From Candidatus Thiomargarita nelsonii (GTDB taxonomy: Bacteria; Pseudomonadota; Gammaproteobacteria; Beggiatoales; Beggiatoaceae): a stretch of 64,000 nt of DNA. The DNA lies in the NCBI GenBank assembly GCA_000785145.2, contig JSZA02000013.1, forward strand, positions 19,317-83,316, given 5' to 3'. The notes beneath the pieces were generated by a model, which ran no database searches, was not told where the DNA came from, and was given only the letters and a program-made list of their open reading frames with translations. Of the stretch, positions 47,025 through 57,100 are shown in pieces. How positions within the stretch are numbered: position 1 is the first letter of the stretch; the number at the start of each line of letters is the position of its first letter. A program made the translations under genes and the position numbers.

Positions 47025-48119
47025 ATGGGCATCCACGAAATTTCTATCCAACAATTTTTATCCCTAGACGACGCTCAATGTGAGGAGCGTATTGTTGCAG
47101 CTAAAGCTGCACTCGGCAAACGTTTAGTCATTCTTGGACATCATTATCAACGTGATGAAGTCTTTAAACATGCTGATCATACGGGAGATTCTCTTAAATT
47201 ATCCCGTAAAGCTGCCCAATCGGGCGCTGAATATATTATTTTTTGCGGTGTACATTTCATGGCAGAAGTCGCCGATATTTTGTCAAATGCTGAACAAATA
47301 GCGATTTTACCTGATTTAGCCGCCGGTTGTTCAATGGCAGATATGGCTAATCTTGAAAAAGTTGAACAAGCTTGGCGCGAATTATCCGCTGTGCTAGCAC
47401 CCGATGAGCATATCACCCCCATTACTTATATTAATTCTGCGGCTAATTTGAAAGCCTTTTGTGGTCGTCACGGGGGCATTGTGTGTACATCTACCAACGC
47501 GCCGCACGTTTTAGAATGGGCTTTTAGTCAACGTGAAAAAGTATTGTTTTTTCCTGATCAACATTTAGGGCGTAATACCGCCTATCGTATGGGAATACCG
47601 TTAGATCAAATGGTATTATGGGATTTTGACAAACCCAATGGGGGGGTAACACCCGAACAAATCAAAGCGGCCAAAATGATTTTGTGGGATGGCTTTTGTT
47701 CAGTCCATGAACAATTTATGCCTGAACATATTGATCAATTTCGTGCCAATTATCCCGATGGCAAAGTGGTTTCTCATCCAGAGTGCCCATTTGAAGTTTG
47801 TCAAAAATCCGATGAAGTGGGATCAACAGAATATATCATTAAAACGATTAACGCTTCGAAGCCTGGCACACATTGGCTGGTGGGCACTGAAATTAATTTA
47901 GTCAACCGCCTGGCGCAAGAAAGCAAGGACAAATTTGTCCATTATATGGCACCGATTATTTGTAAATGTTCGACCATGTATCGCATTAATCCACAACATT
48001 TATTGTGGACGTTGGAAAATTTGGTTGAGGGTAACGTGGTTAATCAAATCAAAGTACCACCGCAAATAGCGGCTGATGCGCGTTTGGCGTTAGAACGGAT
48101 GTTTGATGTGTCGCCTTAG
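47025..48119 (+). CDS. nadA: Quinolinate synthase
   Basis: NadA condenses iminoaspartate with dihydroxyacetone phosphate to quinolinate in NAD synthesis and carries a [4Fe-4S] cluster. The 364 residues contain LGHHYQRDEVFKHADHTGDS, FCGVHFMAEVADIL, LPDLAAGCSMADM, VCTSTNAP, VSHPECPFEVCQKSD and APIICKCSTMYRI. Cluster Cys residues are in AAGCSMAD, HPEC and IICKCS. ATG 47025 (MGIHEISIQQFLSLDD) has AAGG 7 nt upstream; the frame is open to ATG 46884, but that part is not conserved. It ends with TAG. The 270 bp before it show no feature that I can support. Confidence 0.94.
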   Translation: MGIHEISIQQFLSLDDAQCEERIVAAKAALGKRLVILGHHYQRDEVFKHADHTGDSLKLSRKAAQSGAEYIIFCGVHFMAEVADILSNAEQIAILPDLAAGCSMADMANLEKVEQAWRELSAVLAPDEHITPITYINSAANLKAFCGRHGGIVCTSTNAPHVLEWAFSQREKVLFFPDQHLGRNTAYRMGIPLDQMVLWDFDKPNGGVTPEQIKAAKMILWDGFCSVHEQFMPEHIDQFRANYPDGKVVSHPECPFEVCQKSDEVGSTEYIIKTINASKPGTHWLVGTEINLVNRLAQESKDKFVHYMAPIICKCSTMYRINPQHLLWTLENLVEGNVVNQIKVPPQIAADARLALERMFDVSP

Positions 48120-48154
48120 TTGAGTCTCGTGCAAGGTACGCCTTGCACGCCATT

Positions 48155-48363
48155 ACCGTATAGATTAACAAAGCAAAGTGCCGTTCCAATGCGCTTTCTC
48201 GCAAATAACGTATCGTTGCTCCTATGCCTAAAGCAACAGTGGCGATTTTATGGGGGGCAATTGCAAACGGTAATCCTAAAAAAATCAATACTGGTAATTG
48301 GATTAATCCAGCCCCACCATCTGCAAATGCAGAAAAAGTATCTTTGACGATTGTCAAACACAT
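48155..48363 (-). pseudogene. TauE/SafE family permease, N-terminal fragment
   Basis: ATG 48363 opens MCLTIVKDTFSAFADGGAGL, then QLPVLIFLGLPFAIAPHKIA and TVALGIGATIRYLRE, the first two membrane helices of a TauE/SafE sulfite or anion exporter (family size about 250 residues). Homology stops near 48155, where the palindrome GTGCAAGGTACGCCTTGCAC (48129-48148) begins. The remaining 180 residues are absent. Confidence 0.78.
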
Positions 48364-48432
48364 ATTGAAAACTTCAGATGTTTTAGTAAAATGATTATTT
48401 TAACATAACAAAAAAAAGGAGCTATACCGCCC

Positions 48433-49725
48433 ATGAAATGTGACGCTTGCAAAGTTTCGATCCCGATTATTATTATAATCCTATTAACTGTGATTATCGC
48501 CTACCAATTTGTTGAGCCAGCCCCCCCTAAAGAGGCTAGCATTGCCACAGGTAGAGTGGGCGGAGGTTACCACACCTTTGGCTTAGAGTACCAAAAGCGT
48601 CTTGCAGATGAAGGGTTTCAATTGGATATTCAACCAACCGCCGGCTCAATAGAAGTCCTGAAACGGCTCAAATCTGGAGAAGTATCGCTTGGACTTGTTC
48701 AAGGGGGGACAGCCAACAGTGTCTCAGGGCTACAATCTTTAGGCAGCCTTTTTTATGAGCCCTTGTGGGTTTTTCATCGTAAAAACCTGTCCCTTGAATA
48801 TCTTTTTGATCTGCGTGGCAAACGTGTTGCAATCGGTGAAGAAGGTAGCGGTACGCGACCCGTGGCTTTTCAATTGTTACAAAATAACCAAGTCACTCAA
48901 GACAATACGACCTTGTTAGGCTTGTCTTCAAAGGAGGCGGCACAACAGTTAATCGCTGGAGAAATTGATGCCGCCTTTTTTGTCATGTCTCCAAGTGCCA
49001 GTCTCATTCCCAAACTGCTCCATAATCCGGAAATTGATCTCATGAGTTTTAAGCGTGACTTAGCTTACAGCAGCCGCTATCCCTTTTTAACCAGTGTCAA
49101 ACTTGGTGAAGGCATGATTGATTTGGAGAACAATATTCCCAGCGAAGACAAAATCTTATTGGCGACAACGGCGAGTCTGGTAGCGCGTGAAGATTTAGAT
49201 CCTAATCTTGTTTATCTGTTTTTGATGAAGATGATTGAAGTCCATAAGACAGGTGGCATTTTTGAAAAACAGGGTCAATTTCCCTCTGAACGATTCGTTG
49301 AATTTCCGATGAATCAGGATGCCAGCTATTATTTGGAAAATGGTCCTTCTTGGTTACAACGAATTTTCCCCTTTTGGCTAGCAACGACACTGGATCGCTT
49401 AAAAATTATGCTGATACCGCTTCTGGCTGTGATGTTTCCGCTGTTAAAGGGTGCTTTTCCGCTCTATCAGTTTGGCATTCGCTTTAAGATTTTTCGCTGG
49501 TATTCAAAATTATATGAAATAGAACAAAAACTTAAGGCAGTCTCTGAGTTGTCAGTTATTGAAAAAGAAATAGAGCAAATGAAAGCGCTTCAACATGAAA
49601 TTATTGAACGAGTCTCTGTCCCATCGTCCTACATGGGCGAATTTTATGCCCTTCGTATGCATATTCAATTGGTAGTTGATCGGCTTGAAGAACGCAAACT
49701 GGCAATTGCACAAACGACTGAATAA
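48433..49725 (+). CDS. TAXI family TRAP-type solute-binding protein with C-terminal membrane part
   Basis: 430 residues. An N-terminal membrane anchor (about 10-27, IPIIIIILLTVIIAYQFV) is followed by a TAXI/NMT1-like periplasmic binding domain (about 35-290: SIATGRVGGGYHTFGLEYQK, LVQGGTANSVSGLQSLGSLF, GKRVAIGEEGSGTRPVAFQL). A region with one or two helices (about 318-352, FPFWLATTLDRLKIMLIPLL) then leads to a cytoplasmic coiled coil (about 370-430). The anchored form with a C-terminal coil differs from free binding proteins and is often stand-alone. The ligand is unknown. AAAGGAG precedes ATG 48433. No TRAP permease gene is adjacent. Confidence 0.83.
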   Translation: MKCDACKVSIPIIIIILLTVIIAYQFVEPAPPKEASIATGRVGGGYHTFGLEYQKRLADEGFQLDIQPTAGSIEVLKRLKSGEVSLGLVQGGTANSVSGLQSLGSLFYEPLWVFHRKNLSLEYLFDLRGKRVAIGEEGSGTRPVAFQLLQNNQVTQDNTTLLGLSSKEAAQQLIAGEIDAAFFVMSPSASLIPKLLHNPEIDLMSFKRDLAYSSRYPFLTSVKLGEGMIDLENNIPSEDKILLATTASLVAREDLDPNLVYLFLMKMIEVHKTGGIFEKQGQFPSERFVEFPMNQDASYYLENGPSWLQRIFPFWLATTLDRLKIMLIPLLAVMFPLLKGAFPLYQFGIRFKIFRWYSKLYEIEQKLKAVSELSVIEKEIEQMKALQHEIIERVSVPSSYMGEFYALRMHIQLVVDRLEERKLAIAQTTE

Positions 49726-49767
49726 GCGTTTAGGAGTCCAAAATTTATTTTGGACGCCTGGCATTTA

Positions 49768-50303
49768 TCACACGCCCGACAATGCCACACGAAATCCGAG
49801 ATTGTCGAGTCTGCTGTTTGTCGAATTCCCCTCGCGGTTGGCGCAACGACATAAATACGGATAACTGTCCCACGAACCCCCACGTTTGAGCTGATAGGCA
49901 CTTCCCGCCTCTTCCCACACGCTGCCATCAGTGGGGGCATCCTGATAATTATGATGCCAACTATCTACCCTCTTTTAAACGATCTCTGAAGCCCTGACTG
50001 GGTTTCTGAGTTTTTATTTAAAGACGGCTTAGCTTTTTGTTTCGGCATTTGAGCGCCCTGACGTTCTAATTCTCTTTTTAAGCGTTCTATTTCAGCCTTT
50101 TGTCTCGCATCTTCTTGGGCGCGTCTTTTCATTGCTAAACGACGTTGCGCTGCCTTCGCTTTTATTTTCGCCATTTCAGCATCAGTATTCACCAGGGATG
50201 GTTTAGTGAATTGCTGCTTGACGATGGGTTCATATTTGACAGGTTGGCAAGCGGACAAAAGAATAAGCAGGATTGAGATAGAAAGTAAATAATGCTTTTT
50301 CAT
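49768..50303 (-). pseudogene. Lipoprotein with coiled coil and formylglycine-enzyme-type domain, internally deleted
   Basis: ATG 50303 (MKKHYLLSISILLILLSACQ) gives a lipoprotein signal with Cys 19. A charged coiled coil (MAKIKAKAAQRRLAMKRRAQ ... AEIERLKRELERQG) follows. At about 49980-50010 the expected text before an FGE-sulfatase domain, GFRDRLKEG, is present but in a shifted frame. The open frame ends at 49965 instead. Directly after it the end of the FGE domain appears: DSWHHNYQDAPTDGSVWEE, then LKRGGSWDSYPYLCRCANRE and NLGFRVALSGV, ending at 49768. The core of about 150-200 residues is missing. The lipoprotein part (49965-50303, 112 residues) might still be made. Confidence 0.75.
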
Positions 50304-50342
50304 TTGAGTCTCCACACGTCCAAGATAAATCTTGGACTCCTT

Positions 50343-51305
50343 TTATAACTTATTAACCAAGTATATAAGTATAATATAACTAAGGCACCAGCCCACCAGC
50401 AAAGTCCATTGTGCCTCAATCGACAAACTTGGGGCAATTAGAGCAGAAATGCTACAGGCTGCCATTAACACATATTCCCATAGCACAGTGCGTTTATGTC
50501 CCCAGCCTATTTGTACTAAGCGTTGATAGTAGTGGGATTTATGGGCGAGCCAAAATTTTTCTCCTCGTAATAAGCGTCGTAGTAATGTCACAGTCGCATC
50601 GACAATAAACGGTGAAAAAATGAGTAGTGCGATCCAGAGTGGAAAAATACCTTCTCGATTGCCCCATAAGCTCAAGGCGGCTGCTAAAAATCCTAAACTG
50701 GATGCGCCCGTATCACCCATAAAAATGCGGGCGGGGGGAAAGTTAAAGACTAAAAATCCTGCAACGGCACTGGCGATAATGAGATTCAATGTCATAAATA
50801 ATTGATGTTCAGCCCCTAGTATCGCTAGCGTGCCAAATCCAAAAATGCCCATGCCAGCGGCAAATCCGTCCATGCCATCCATAAAATTATATAAATTGAT
50901 CATCCAAATCACAAATAGGCATGAAAGGCTGATTTGTAAAAAGGGTGGCAATGTCCAACTCAAGCCAGGTAAAATAATGTCAGTAAGCCAAAATTCTCCT
51001 TGCCATAGCAACAGGCAGGTGGCTATAAAATGTACCATCAGGCGATATAAGATGGAAACATGGCGACAATCATCAATAAATGAGATGATAAAAATTAATA
51101 ATAGACATAGATAAAAAATTTCTGGCATTGTTATATGCCAAGGGCTCAATGCGATAACGATTGCAACGCCCCCCGTGCTAGGCGTTGGCTGGCTATGTAA
51201 AGAGCGTTCATTGGGGTGAGCCAGAATCTGTAAGACACTGTTTGGGCGACTAAAATACAGCGTTAATAAGGCAGATATTAGAAAAGTTACTAAAATGAGA
51301 ATCAT
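50343..51305 (-). CDS. Undecaprenyl-phosphate glycosyl-1-phosphate transferase, WecA/WbpL-like
   Basis: A polytopic inner-membrane enzyme of glycosyltransferase family 4 that moves a sugar-1-phosphate from UDP-sugar to undecaprenyl phosphate, starting O-antigen or another glycan. About 320 residues and about 10-11 membrane helices. Motifs: PNERSLHSQPTPSTGGVAIV, IISFIDDCRHVS (Asp pair), NLYNFMDGMDGFAAG, FPPARIFMGDTGASSLGF and the C-terminal HKSHYYQRLVQIGWGHKRTV. ATG 51305 gives the usual WbpL-like start; the frame is open to 51386. It overlaps the 3' end of the epimerase gene, the same pair order as wbpV-wbpL of Pseudomonas. Confidence 0.87.
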   Translation of the reverse strand: MILILVTFLISALLTLYFSRPNSVLQILAHPNERSLHSQPTPSTGGVAIVIALSPWHITMPEIFYLCLLLIFIISFIDDCRHVSILYRLMVHFIATCLLLWQGEFWLTDIILPGLSWTLPPFLQISLSCLFVIWMINLYNFMDGMDGFAAGMGIFGFGTLAILGAEHQLFMTLNLIIASAVAGFLVFNFPPARIFMGDTGASSLGFLAAALSLWGNREGIFPLWIALLIFSPFIVDATVTLLRRLLRGEKFWLAHKSHYYQRLVQIGWGHKRTVLWEYVLMAACSISALIAPSLSIEAQWTLLVGWCLSYIILIYLVNKL

Positions 51306-52158
51306 CGCGGCGTTCAAAGCCCATGTTGTTATCACGAAAGGTTCTAGGAGAATAAGCAAAATCCTGATAGGCAGCGGCATGATCAAAACACAAATCTTGG
51401 TTCATTCGCGTTATCATAGCGACTGGCAATCGACTTATAATACGACTCAATATTTTAAACACTGGTAATGGAATGGATATGATACGCGATTTTTTGCCTA
51501 ATTGCTGAAAAATGGCTTCAACCATATCACGATAAGTCAGCGTTTCTCCCCCACTCAGATTATAAGCTTTATTCGCCGTAGCCGGAGAGAGGCAGGCTTG
51601 TAAACAGGCAGCCGCTAAATCATCTGCGTGTACTGGTTGACGTAAGCCCGTTCCCCGCCCCAGTATCGGGAAAAAACCAAAGCGGCGGATCAATTGGGCA
51701 ATAAAGGTCACATTTTTGTCAATACCACAACCATAAATTAAAGTGGGACGTAATATTGTCCAGCTTATATTGTGCGCCTGACAGATGGCACTGAATGCTA
51801 TTTCAGCCTCCTTTAATTGCGCCGCGATGGCTCTTTCATGACGTTCTGGAGAGTTTTCCTTTGTAAAACAACTGGTTGAACTAAATGCAATGATGCGTGT
51901 CAAGGTGCTATTATGGGCTAAGAAGGGAGGCAACAAGGGTAAAGGGGCGAGATGGAATAAAAAATCTGCTTGGCTGTCCAGAGAGCTTTGCAAATCGGCT
52001 TGTTGCCAACTAATCCCAGCACTATTTGGGGGGGGGGATTGCCGAGTGATGGCTGTCACCGTGAAACCTGCGCTTTCTAAGCGCGGTAGCAAAAATCGTC
52101 CGATTTGGCTGGTTGCGCCTGTTACTAATGCACTTTTTGTCGGTGAATTTGTTAACAT
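51250..52158 (-). CDS. NAD-dependent epimerase/dehydratase
   Basis: About 302 residues of the extended short-chain dehydrogenase class. The NAD motif is LVTGATSQIGRFLLPRL (GxxxxxG variant near the N-terminus). RIIAFSSTSCFTKENSPER carries the Ser motif. The usual YxxxK is replaced by HERAIAAQLKEAE, so catalytic Tyr may be absent; WTILRPTLIYGCG and HADDLAAACLQACLS follow. ATG 52158 has AGGAAA in front; the frame is open to 52188. The last 20 or so residues overlap the WecA-like gene and may be an extension. It probably modifies the nucleotide sugar used by that transferase. Confidence 0.82.
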   Translation of the reverse strand: MLTNSPTKSALVTGATSQIGRFLLPRLESAGFTVTAITRQSPPPNSAGISWQQADLQSSLDSQADFLFHLAPLPLLPPFLAHNSTLTRIIAFSSTSCFTKENSPERHERAIAAQLKEAEIAFSAICQAHNISWTILRPTLIYGCGIDKNVTFIAQLIRRFGFFPILGRGTGLRQPVHADDLAAACLQACLSPATANKAYNLSGGETLTYRDMVEAIFQQLGKKSRIISIPLPVFKILSRIISRLPVAMITRMNQDLCFDHAAAYQDFAYSPRTFRDNNMGFERRDDSHFSNFSNICLINAVF

Positions 52159-52182
52159 AATCTTATTTTCCTGAAAAACGAC

Positions 52183-52929
52183 ATGCAAAATAATAATCCA
52201 TTAAAAGGTATAAATTATTTTTTTAAGGGATTTTCCCTCATTATTCAACCGGGCATCCGCCAATGGGTACTCATTCCTTTATTGATTAATATTTTTTTAT
52301 TCAGTCTATTAATCTATTTAGGTTGGCTACAATTTCAAACGCTGATTGAAATTATCACGGTTCAACTGCAAACTTGGTTGCCCAATTGGATCATTAAAAT
52401 GATAGATTGGCTCATATTGCCACTGTTTATAATGATTGCTTTGATAGCCGTCTTTTTTACTTTTACCTTTCTAGCTAATTTAATCAGTGCCCCATTTAAT
52501 GGTTTGCTAGCGACTGCGGTTGAAAAGTATTTAACAAAAAAAGAGCCAGAAATTCCTTATCAACCTTGGTATAAATTGATGAGTTCGATGATCTGGAGCC
52601 CTATAGAGAAATTATTGTACTATTTACGGTGGGTTATTATATTAATAATACTATCGTTAATCCCGCCCATCAATATTATTTCACCGATACTTTGGTTTAT
52701 TTTTGGGGCATGGATGGTTAGCCTAGAATATGCAGCGGCATCAGGTGAAAATCACGGTCACAAAGCACCGGCAATACGCCAAATTTTGGCAAAAAAACGT
52801 ATGCTTGTATTGGGCTTTGGTAGTGGCATTTTGGTGGGAATGCTGATTCCTGTGGTCAATTTTTTGATTATGCCGGTTGCTGTTGCCGGGGCTACTTGTA
52901 TGTGGGTGTATGAATTTGTGGAAAAATAG
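52183..52929 (+). CDS. cysZ: Sulfate transporter CysZ
   Basis: 248 residues of the EI24/CysZ family, a sulfate permease for cysteine synthesis. Motifs: NPLKGINYFFKGFSLIIQPG, LPLFIMIALIAVFFTFTFLANLISAP-type helix pair followed by FNGLLATAVEKYL, and the C-terminal KRMLVLGFGSGILVGMLIP and NFLIMPVAVAGAT helices. Four or more membrane segments are visible. It is divergent from the epimerase with only 24 bp between the starts, so they share a promoter region. It looks intact. Confidence 0.9.
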   Translation: MQNNNPLKGINYFFKGFSLIIQPGIRQWVLIPLLINIFLFSLLIYLGWLQFQTLIEIITVQLQTWLPNWIIKMIDWLILPLFIMIALIAVFFTFTFLANLISAPFNGLLATAVEKYLTKKEPEIPYQPWYKLMSSMIWSPIEKLLYYLRWVIILIILSLIPPINIISPILWFIFGAWMVSLEYAAASGENHGHKAPAIRQILAKKRMLVLGFGSGILVGMLIPVVNFLIMPVAVAGATCMWVYEFVEK

Positions 52930-53386
52930 ACGTCCATTATTCACTTTGCGGAGCAAAGCAGCATGCATGATTGGAACGAAGCTCCGTTACTGCGTTTCCT
53001 TTGCTCCGCGCTCATCGTTATACACAAATTGATTTACACAACAAAGCCGAACCGATTCAATTTTTCATAAAACGCCGAGACACATCAGCCAACCGGCTTC
53101 GCCAAAAAAAGTCGGCTGTGATATATCGATCTAAACGCTTATAAAGGTTTTGAAATGGAAAAACGCAACCCCACGTATAATCCAATGCCACCTTCGTTAA
53201 GGGCAACCACTTCAGTAGGGGCGGGCAACCACAAGGGATTGCCCCTACACCCGCCCCTACAAAAAATCACTGTTCACGTAGGGGCAATCCTTTATGGTTG
53301 CCCTGGGGCGTTGGTGGCAGTGACCCAGAGGCACAAGTTGAATTGATAGAAATATCCATAATAATAGGTGACTCCCGTTTCGACAT
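52930..53386. repeat. Repeat-filled spacer after cysZ
   Basis: No gene is recognised. Near 53182 the variant end CAATGCCACCTTCGTTAAGG starts a degenerate element with two GTAGGGGCAATCC-type inverted cores (53198-53305), but the right end repeat is missing. Confidence 0.6.
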
Positions 53387-53524
53387 CAATGCCATTAAGT
53401 TAAGACTATGTAGGGTGGATTAAGCCTGTCGAGTATCCACCGATATTTATATATTAATCAGGTGGATACGCGGAGCAATAGCCACCCTACATGTATGGTT
53501 TTTTAGCTTAACTTAATGGCATTG
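53387..53524. mobile_element. Miniature inverted-repeat element, 138 bp, GTAGGGTGGATTAAG core
   Basis: Ends CAATGCCATTAAGTTAAG and CTTAACTTAATGGCATTG. It is the exact reverse complement of the element at 59831-59968. No target duplication is visible at its flanks. It sits inside a remnant of an LRR-family gene. Confidence 0.88.
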
Positions 53525-53795
53525 ACCTTGACTACTAGCTCCTGAACGAGTGACGGTAAGAGTTGCTGAGCTGTCTCCTTCATTGACATTATAAGTTGAA
53601 ATTTTTAACAATGGTGGGTTGGGCGTCCCATAACGATGTTGCGCGGGCAACCACAAGGGATTGCCCCTACAGCCCACCCTACAAAAAATCCTTAACTTAA
53701 TGGCATTGATCCAGATATAGGCTTAGAAAACGGAAAGCGAAAACGCTCAACTGACTAAGTGTAGGTGGGATAGTACCGCTGAAAAAAAGGCAATG
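53525..53795 (-). pseudogene. Remnants of a Calx-beta/LRR gene
   Basis: The plus strand 53540-53615 matches 57008-57085 of the neighbouring LRR gene (Calx-beta segment around the GTGACGGTAA and GTCTCCTTCATTGA runs). 53745-53781 matches its LRR segment (CTCAACTGACTAAGTGTAGG then TGGGATAGTACCGCTGA). These are scraps of a former paralogue or of a duplicated 3' part. Confidence 0.7.
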
Positions 53796-53800
53796 CAATG

Positions 53801-54024
53801 CAATGCCATTAAGTTAAGAGGGCAACCATAAAGGATTGCCCCTACAAACCGTGATTTTTCGTAGGGGCGGGTGTAGGGGCCAATGCCATTAAGTTAAGGT
53901 TTTTAGGAGTCCAAGATTTATCTTGGGAGAGGCGACACCCAAGATAAATCTTGGACTCCGAATACCACGATTGCGAGCATTTATTCTTAACTTAATGGCA
54001 TTGGTGTAGGGGCGGGTGGCATTG
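53801..54024. mobile_element. Two nested miniature elements
   Basis: An outer GTAGGGGCAA-type element starts at 53801. It is interrupted at 53880 by a complete 123-bp palindrome-type element (53881-54003) flanked by GTGTAGGGGC on both sides (53871-53880, 54004-54013). The outer right end survives only as GGCATTG (to 54024). The insertion order is thus readable. Confidence 0.78.
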
Positions 54025-54148
54025 ATTTAAAAAGGGATAAAGTCAAAACCAAGCTTTTTTAAGGGTTGTACATATTTTAATTTTGGCTCTTAAAGAAATC
54101 CGATTTTTTAAAAAAATCGAAAAATCGGATTTCTCATTACTTTAAACT

Positions 54149-57100
54149 TCACTCTATTGGTAAGGATATAGGCACCATTTCTGGTAATGGCACTGCATTA
54201 TCTAGCTCGGCGGCTGGTATTTCCTGAGTCGTGGTGTTAGTGTTACTACTAACAGATGGCAGCCCATCTATGTTCCCTGTCACCATGCTTTCGGCAGAGA
54301 TTGAGTGCAATTTAACCCAGCTATCGTTATTCATTCTGACCCAAATTCCATAAAGTGAGCCAAAGTCAATAATGACATCCGCCAGAGCATTATTATCCAA
54401 GTATCCCGTGGTCATGCTTTCGGGTGACAATGAATGCAATTTAACCCAGCTATTATTATTCATCCTGAGCCAAATACCATAAGGCTCGCCAAAATCAATA
54501 ATGACTTCATCCAGTCCATTTCCATCCATGTCTCCTGTGGTCATGCTCTGGGCTGATAAAGAATGCAATTGAGTCCAACCGCTATTATTCATCCTGAGCC
54601 AAATCCCATAAGGCCCGCCAAAGTCAATAATGACTTCCGCCAGTCCATTTCCATCCATGTCTCCTGTGGTCATGCTTTCGGGTGATAATGAATGCAATTG
54701 AGCCCATTCGCTGTTATTCATCCAGACCAAAATTCCAGTCTCTGAGCCAAAGTCAATAATGACATCATCCAGTCCATTTCCATCCATGTCTCCCGTGGTC
54801 ATGCTCTCGGCTGACAAAGTATGCAATTGATCCCAGATGTTGTTATTCATCCAGACCAAAATTCCAGTCTCTGAGCCAAAGTCAATAATGACATCATCCA
54901 GTCCATTTCCATCCAGGTCTCCCGTGGTCATGCTTTCGGCTGACGAAGTATGCAATTGATCCCAGGTGCTGTTATTCATCAACAGCCAAATTCCATTTGG
55001 TGAGACAAAGTCAATTATGATGTCGTCTTGACCATTTCCATCAATGTCGCCAATGTTCAGGTTTATGGATGATAGGGGGTGAATATCAGCCCAAGTGTCG
55101 TTATTCATCATTGCCCAAATGCCGTATTGTGGGCCAAAGTCAATAACAAGATCATTTGGGTTAATAGTACAGTATGAAGGTGACACTTGAGTACGCCAAT
55201 CCGGCTCCTTTTGTGAGAGCCAAGCAATCAAGTCAGCGGGATATGCAGTATCATCATTAATTAAGTTGTTGTTTTGTAATTTTAAACCATACGGCGGGTC
55301 ATACAGAGCCGTCAAATTCATCAAAGAATCTGGAATTTTTCCGCACAGTTGGTTGTTATACAGATAGAGCGTTTCCAATTTGATCAAATTACCCAGTTCT
55401 GGTGGGATAGGTCCGCTGAGTTGGTTGGCAGACAGACTGAGAAATTTTAAATTGAGCAAATCACCTAGTTCCGGTGGGATAGGTCCGCTGAGTTGGTTGA
55501 AATCCAGAGAGAGATTTTCTAATCGGCTCAACTGAGCCAGTTCCGCTGTGATTCCTCCGCTGAGTTGGTTGGAAGACAGAGAGAGTTGCGATACCTGTCC
55601 ACCACTACATGAAACGCCATACCAATTACAAGGTGTATTTGTCACCTTCCACCCCGTGTTATCTGTCCAGTTATCACCATCTGTACTATTATATAAAGTC
55701 ACAAGCACTTCACATTCCGCCGATGGTATGTCAGTCACAGTATCGCAGATAGAGCCCGTCTGAGGCTCAAAATTAGCGTTGACGGTATGGTTAGTGTCCA
55801 TAGTAACGGTACAATTGGTGCCACTACAATTACCACTCCATCCGGTAAATTTCGATCCCGAATCAGGTGTAGCCGTCAAGGTGACTACTGTTCCAGAATT
55901 GTAGTCTTCGGTGCAATCACTACCACAATTAATGCCTGTTGGGGAACTGGTGATTGTGCCGGTTCCTGTACCAGATTTGGTGACGGATAGCGTCTGATTG
56001 TTGCCACAGTAGGATGGTGATATTTGTGTACGCCAATCAGGGGTTTTTTCATCAAGCCAAGCAATCAAGTTAGCGTCATAAGCGGTATCATAATTGATTA
56101 AGTTGTTGTTTTGTAATTTTAAACCATACGGCGGGTCATACAGAGCCGTCAAATTCATCAAAGAATCTGGAATTTTTCCGCACAGTTGGTTGTTATACAG
56201 ATAGAGCGTTTCCAATTTGATCAAATTACCCAGTTCTGGTGGGATAGGTCCGCTGAGTTGGTTGGCAGACAGACTGATAAATTTTAAATTGAGCAAATCA
56301 CCTAGTTCCGGTGGGATAGGTCCGCTGAGTTGGTTGGAAGACAGAGAGAGTTGCGATACCTGTCCACCACTACATGAAACGCCATACCAATTACAAGGTG
56401 TATTTGTCACCTTCCACCCCGTGTTATCTGTCCAGTTATCACCATCTGTACTATTATATAAAGTCACAAGAGCTTCACACTCCGCCGATGGAATTTCTGT
56501 AACGGTATCGCAGATAGAGCCAGTCTGAAGTACAAAATTAGCGTTGACTGTCTGGTTAGTGCTCATGGTAACGGAACAACTGGTGCCACTACAGCTACCA
56601 CTCCATCCGGTAAAGGTTGAACCTGAAACGGGTGTAGCCGTCAAAGTGACTGAGGTTCCTTGATTGTAGTCATGGGAACAATCAGTGCCACAATTAATGC
56701 CCGTTGGGGAACTGATGACGGTGCCGCTGCCTGTTCCGGTTTTTGTGACGGTTAGTGTCTTTTGGATTGGGTTGTTGTCTGTGATCGTCACCACAGCCGG
56801 CTCACCTAATTCGGCACCACCTGTGGGATTGCCTAAGCTAATGCTGAAAGTTTCATCGCTTTCCGGCTCGCTATCGTCAATGATGTCCACTGTAAAAGTC
56901 TTGTCAGCGGTGTCGCCGTCTGCCCAGTTTAAGGTGCCTGTTGTTTGGGAGTAGTCGTTGGGGGCGGTGGCGGTTTCGTCGCTGGTGGCGTATTCTAGCG
57001 ATACTGCACCTAGACTGTTTTCTGTACGAGTGACGGTAATAGTTGCGGCGCCGTCTCCTTCATTGATATTGTAATTAGTCGCTGAAAATTGCAACAAACT

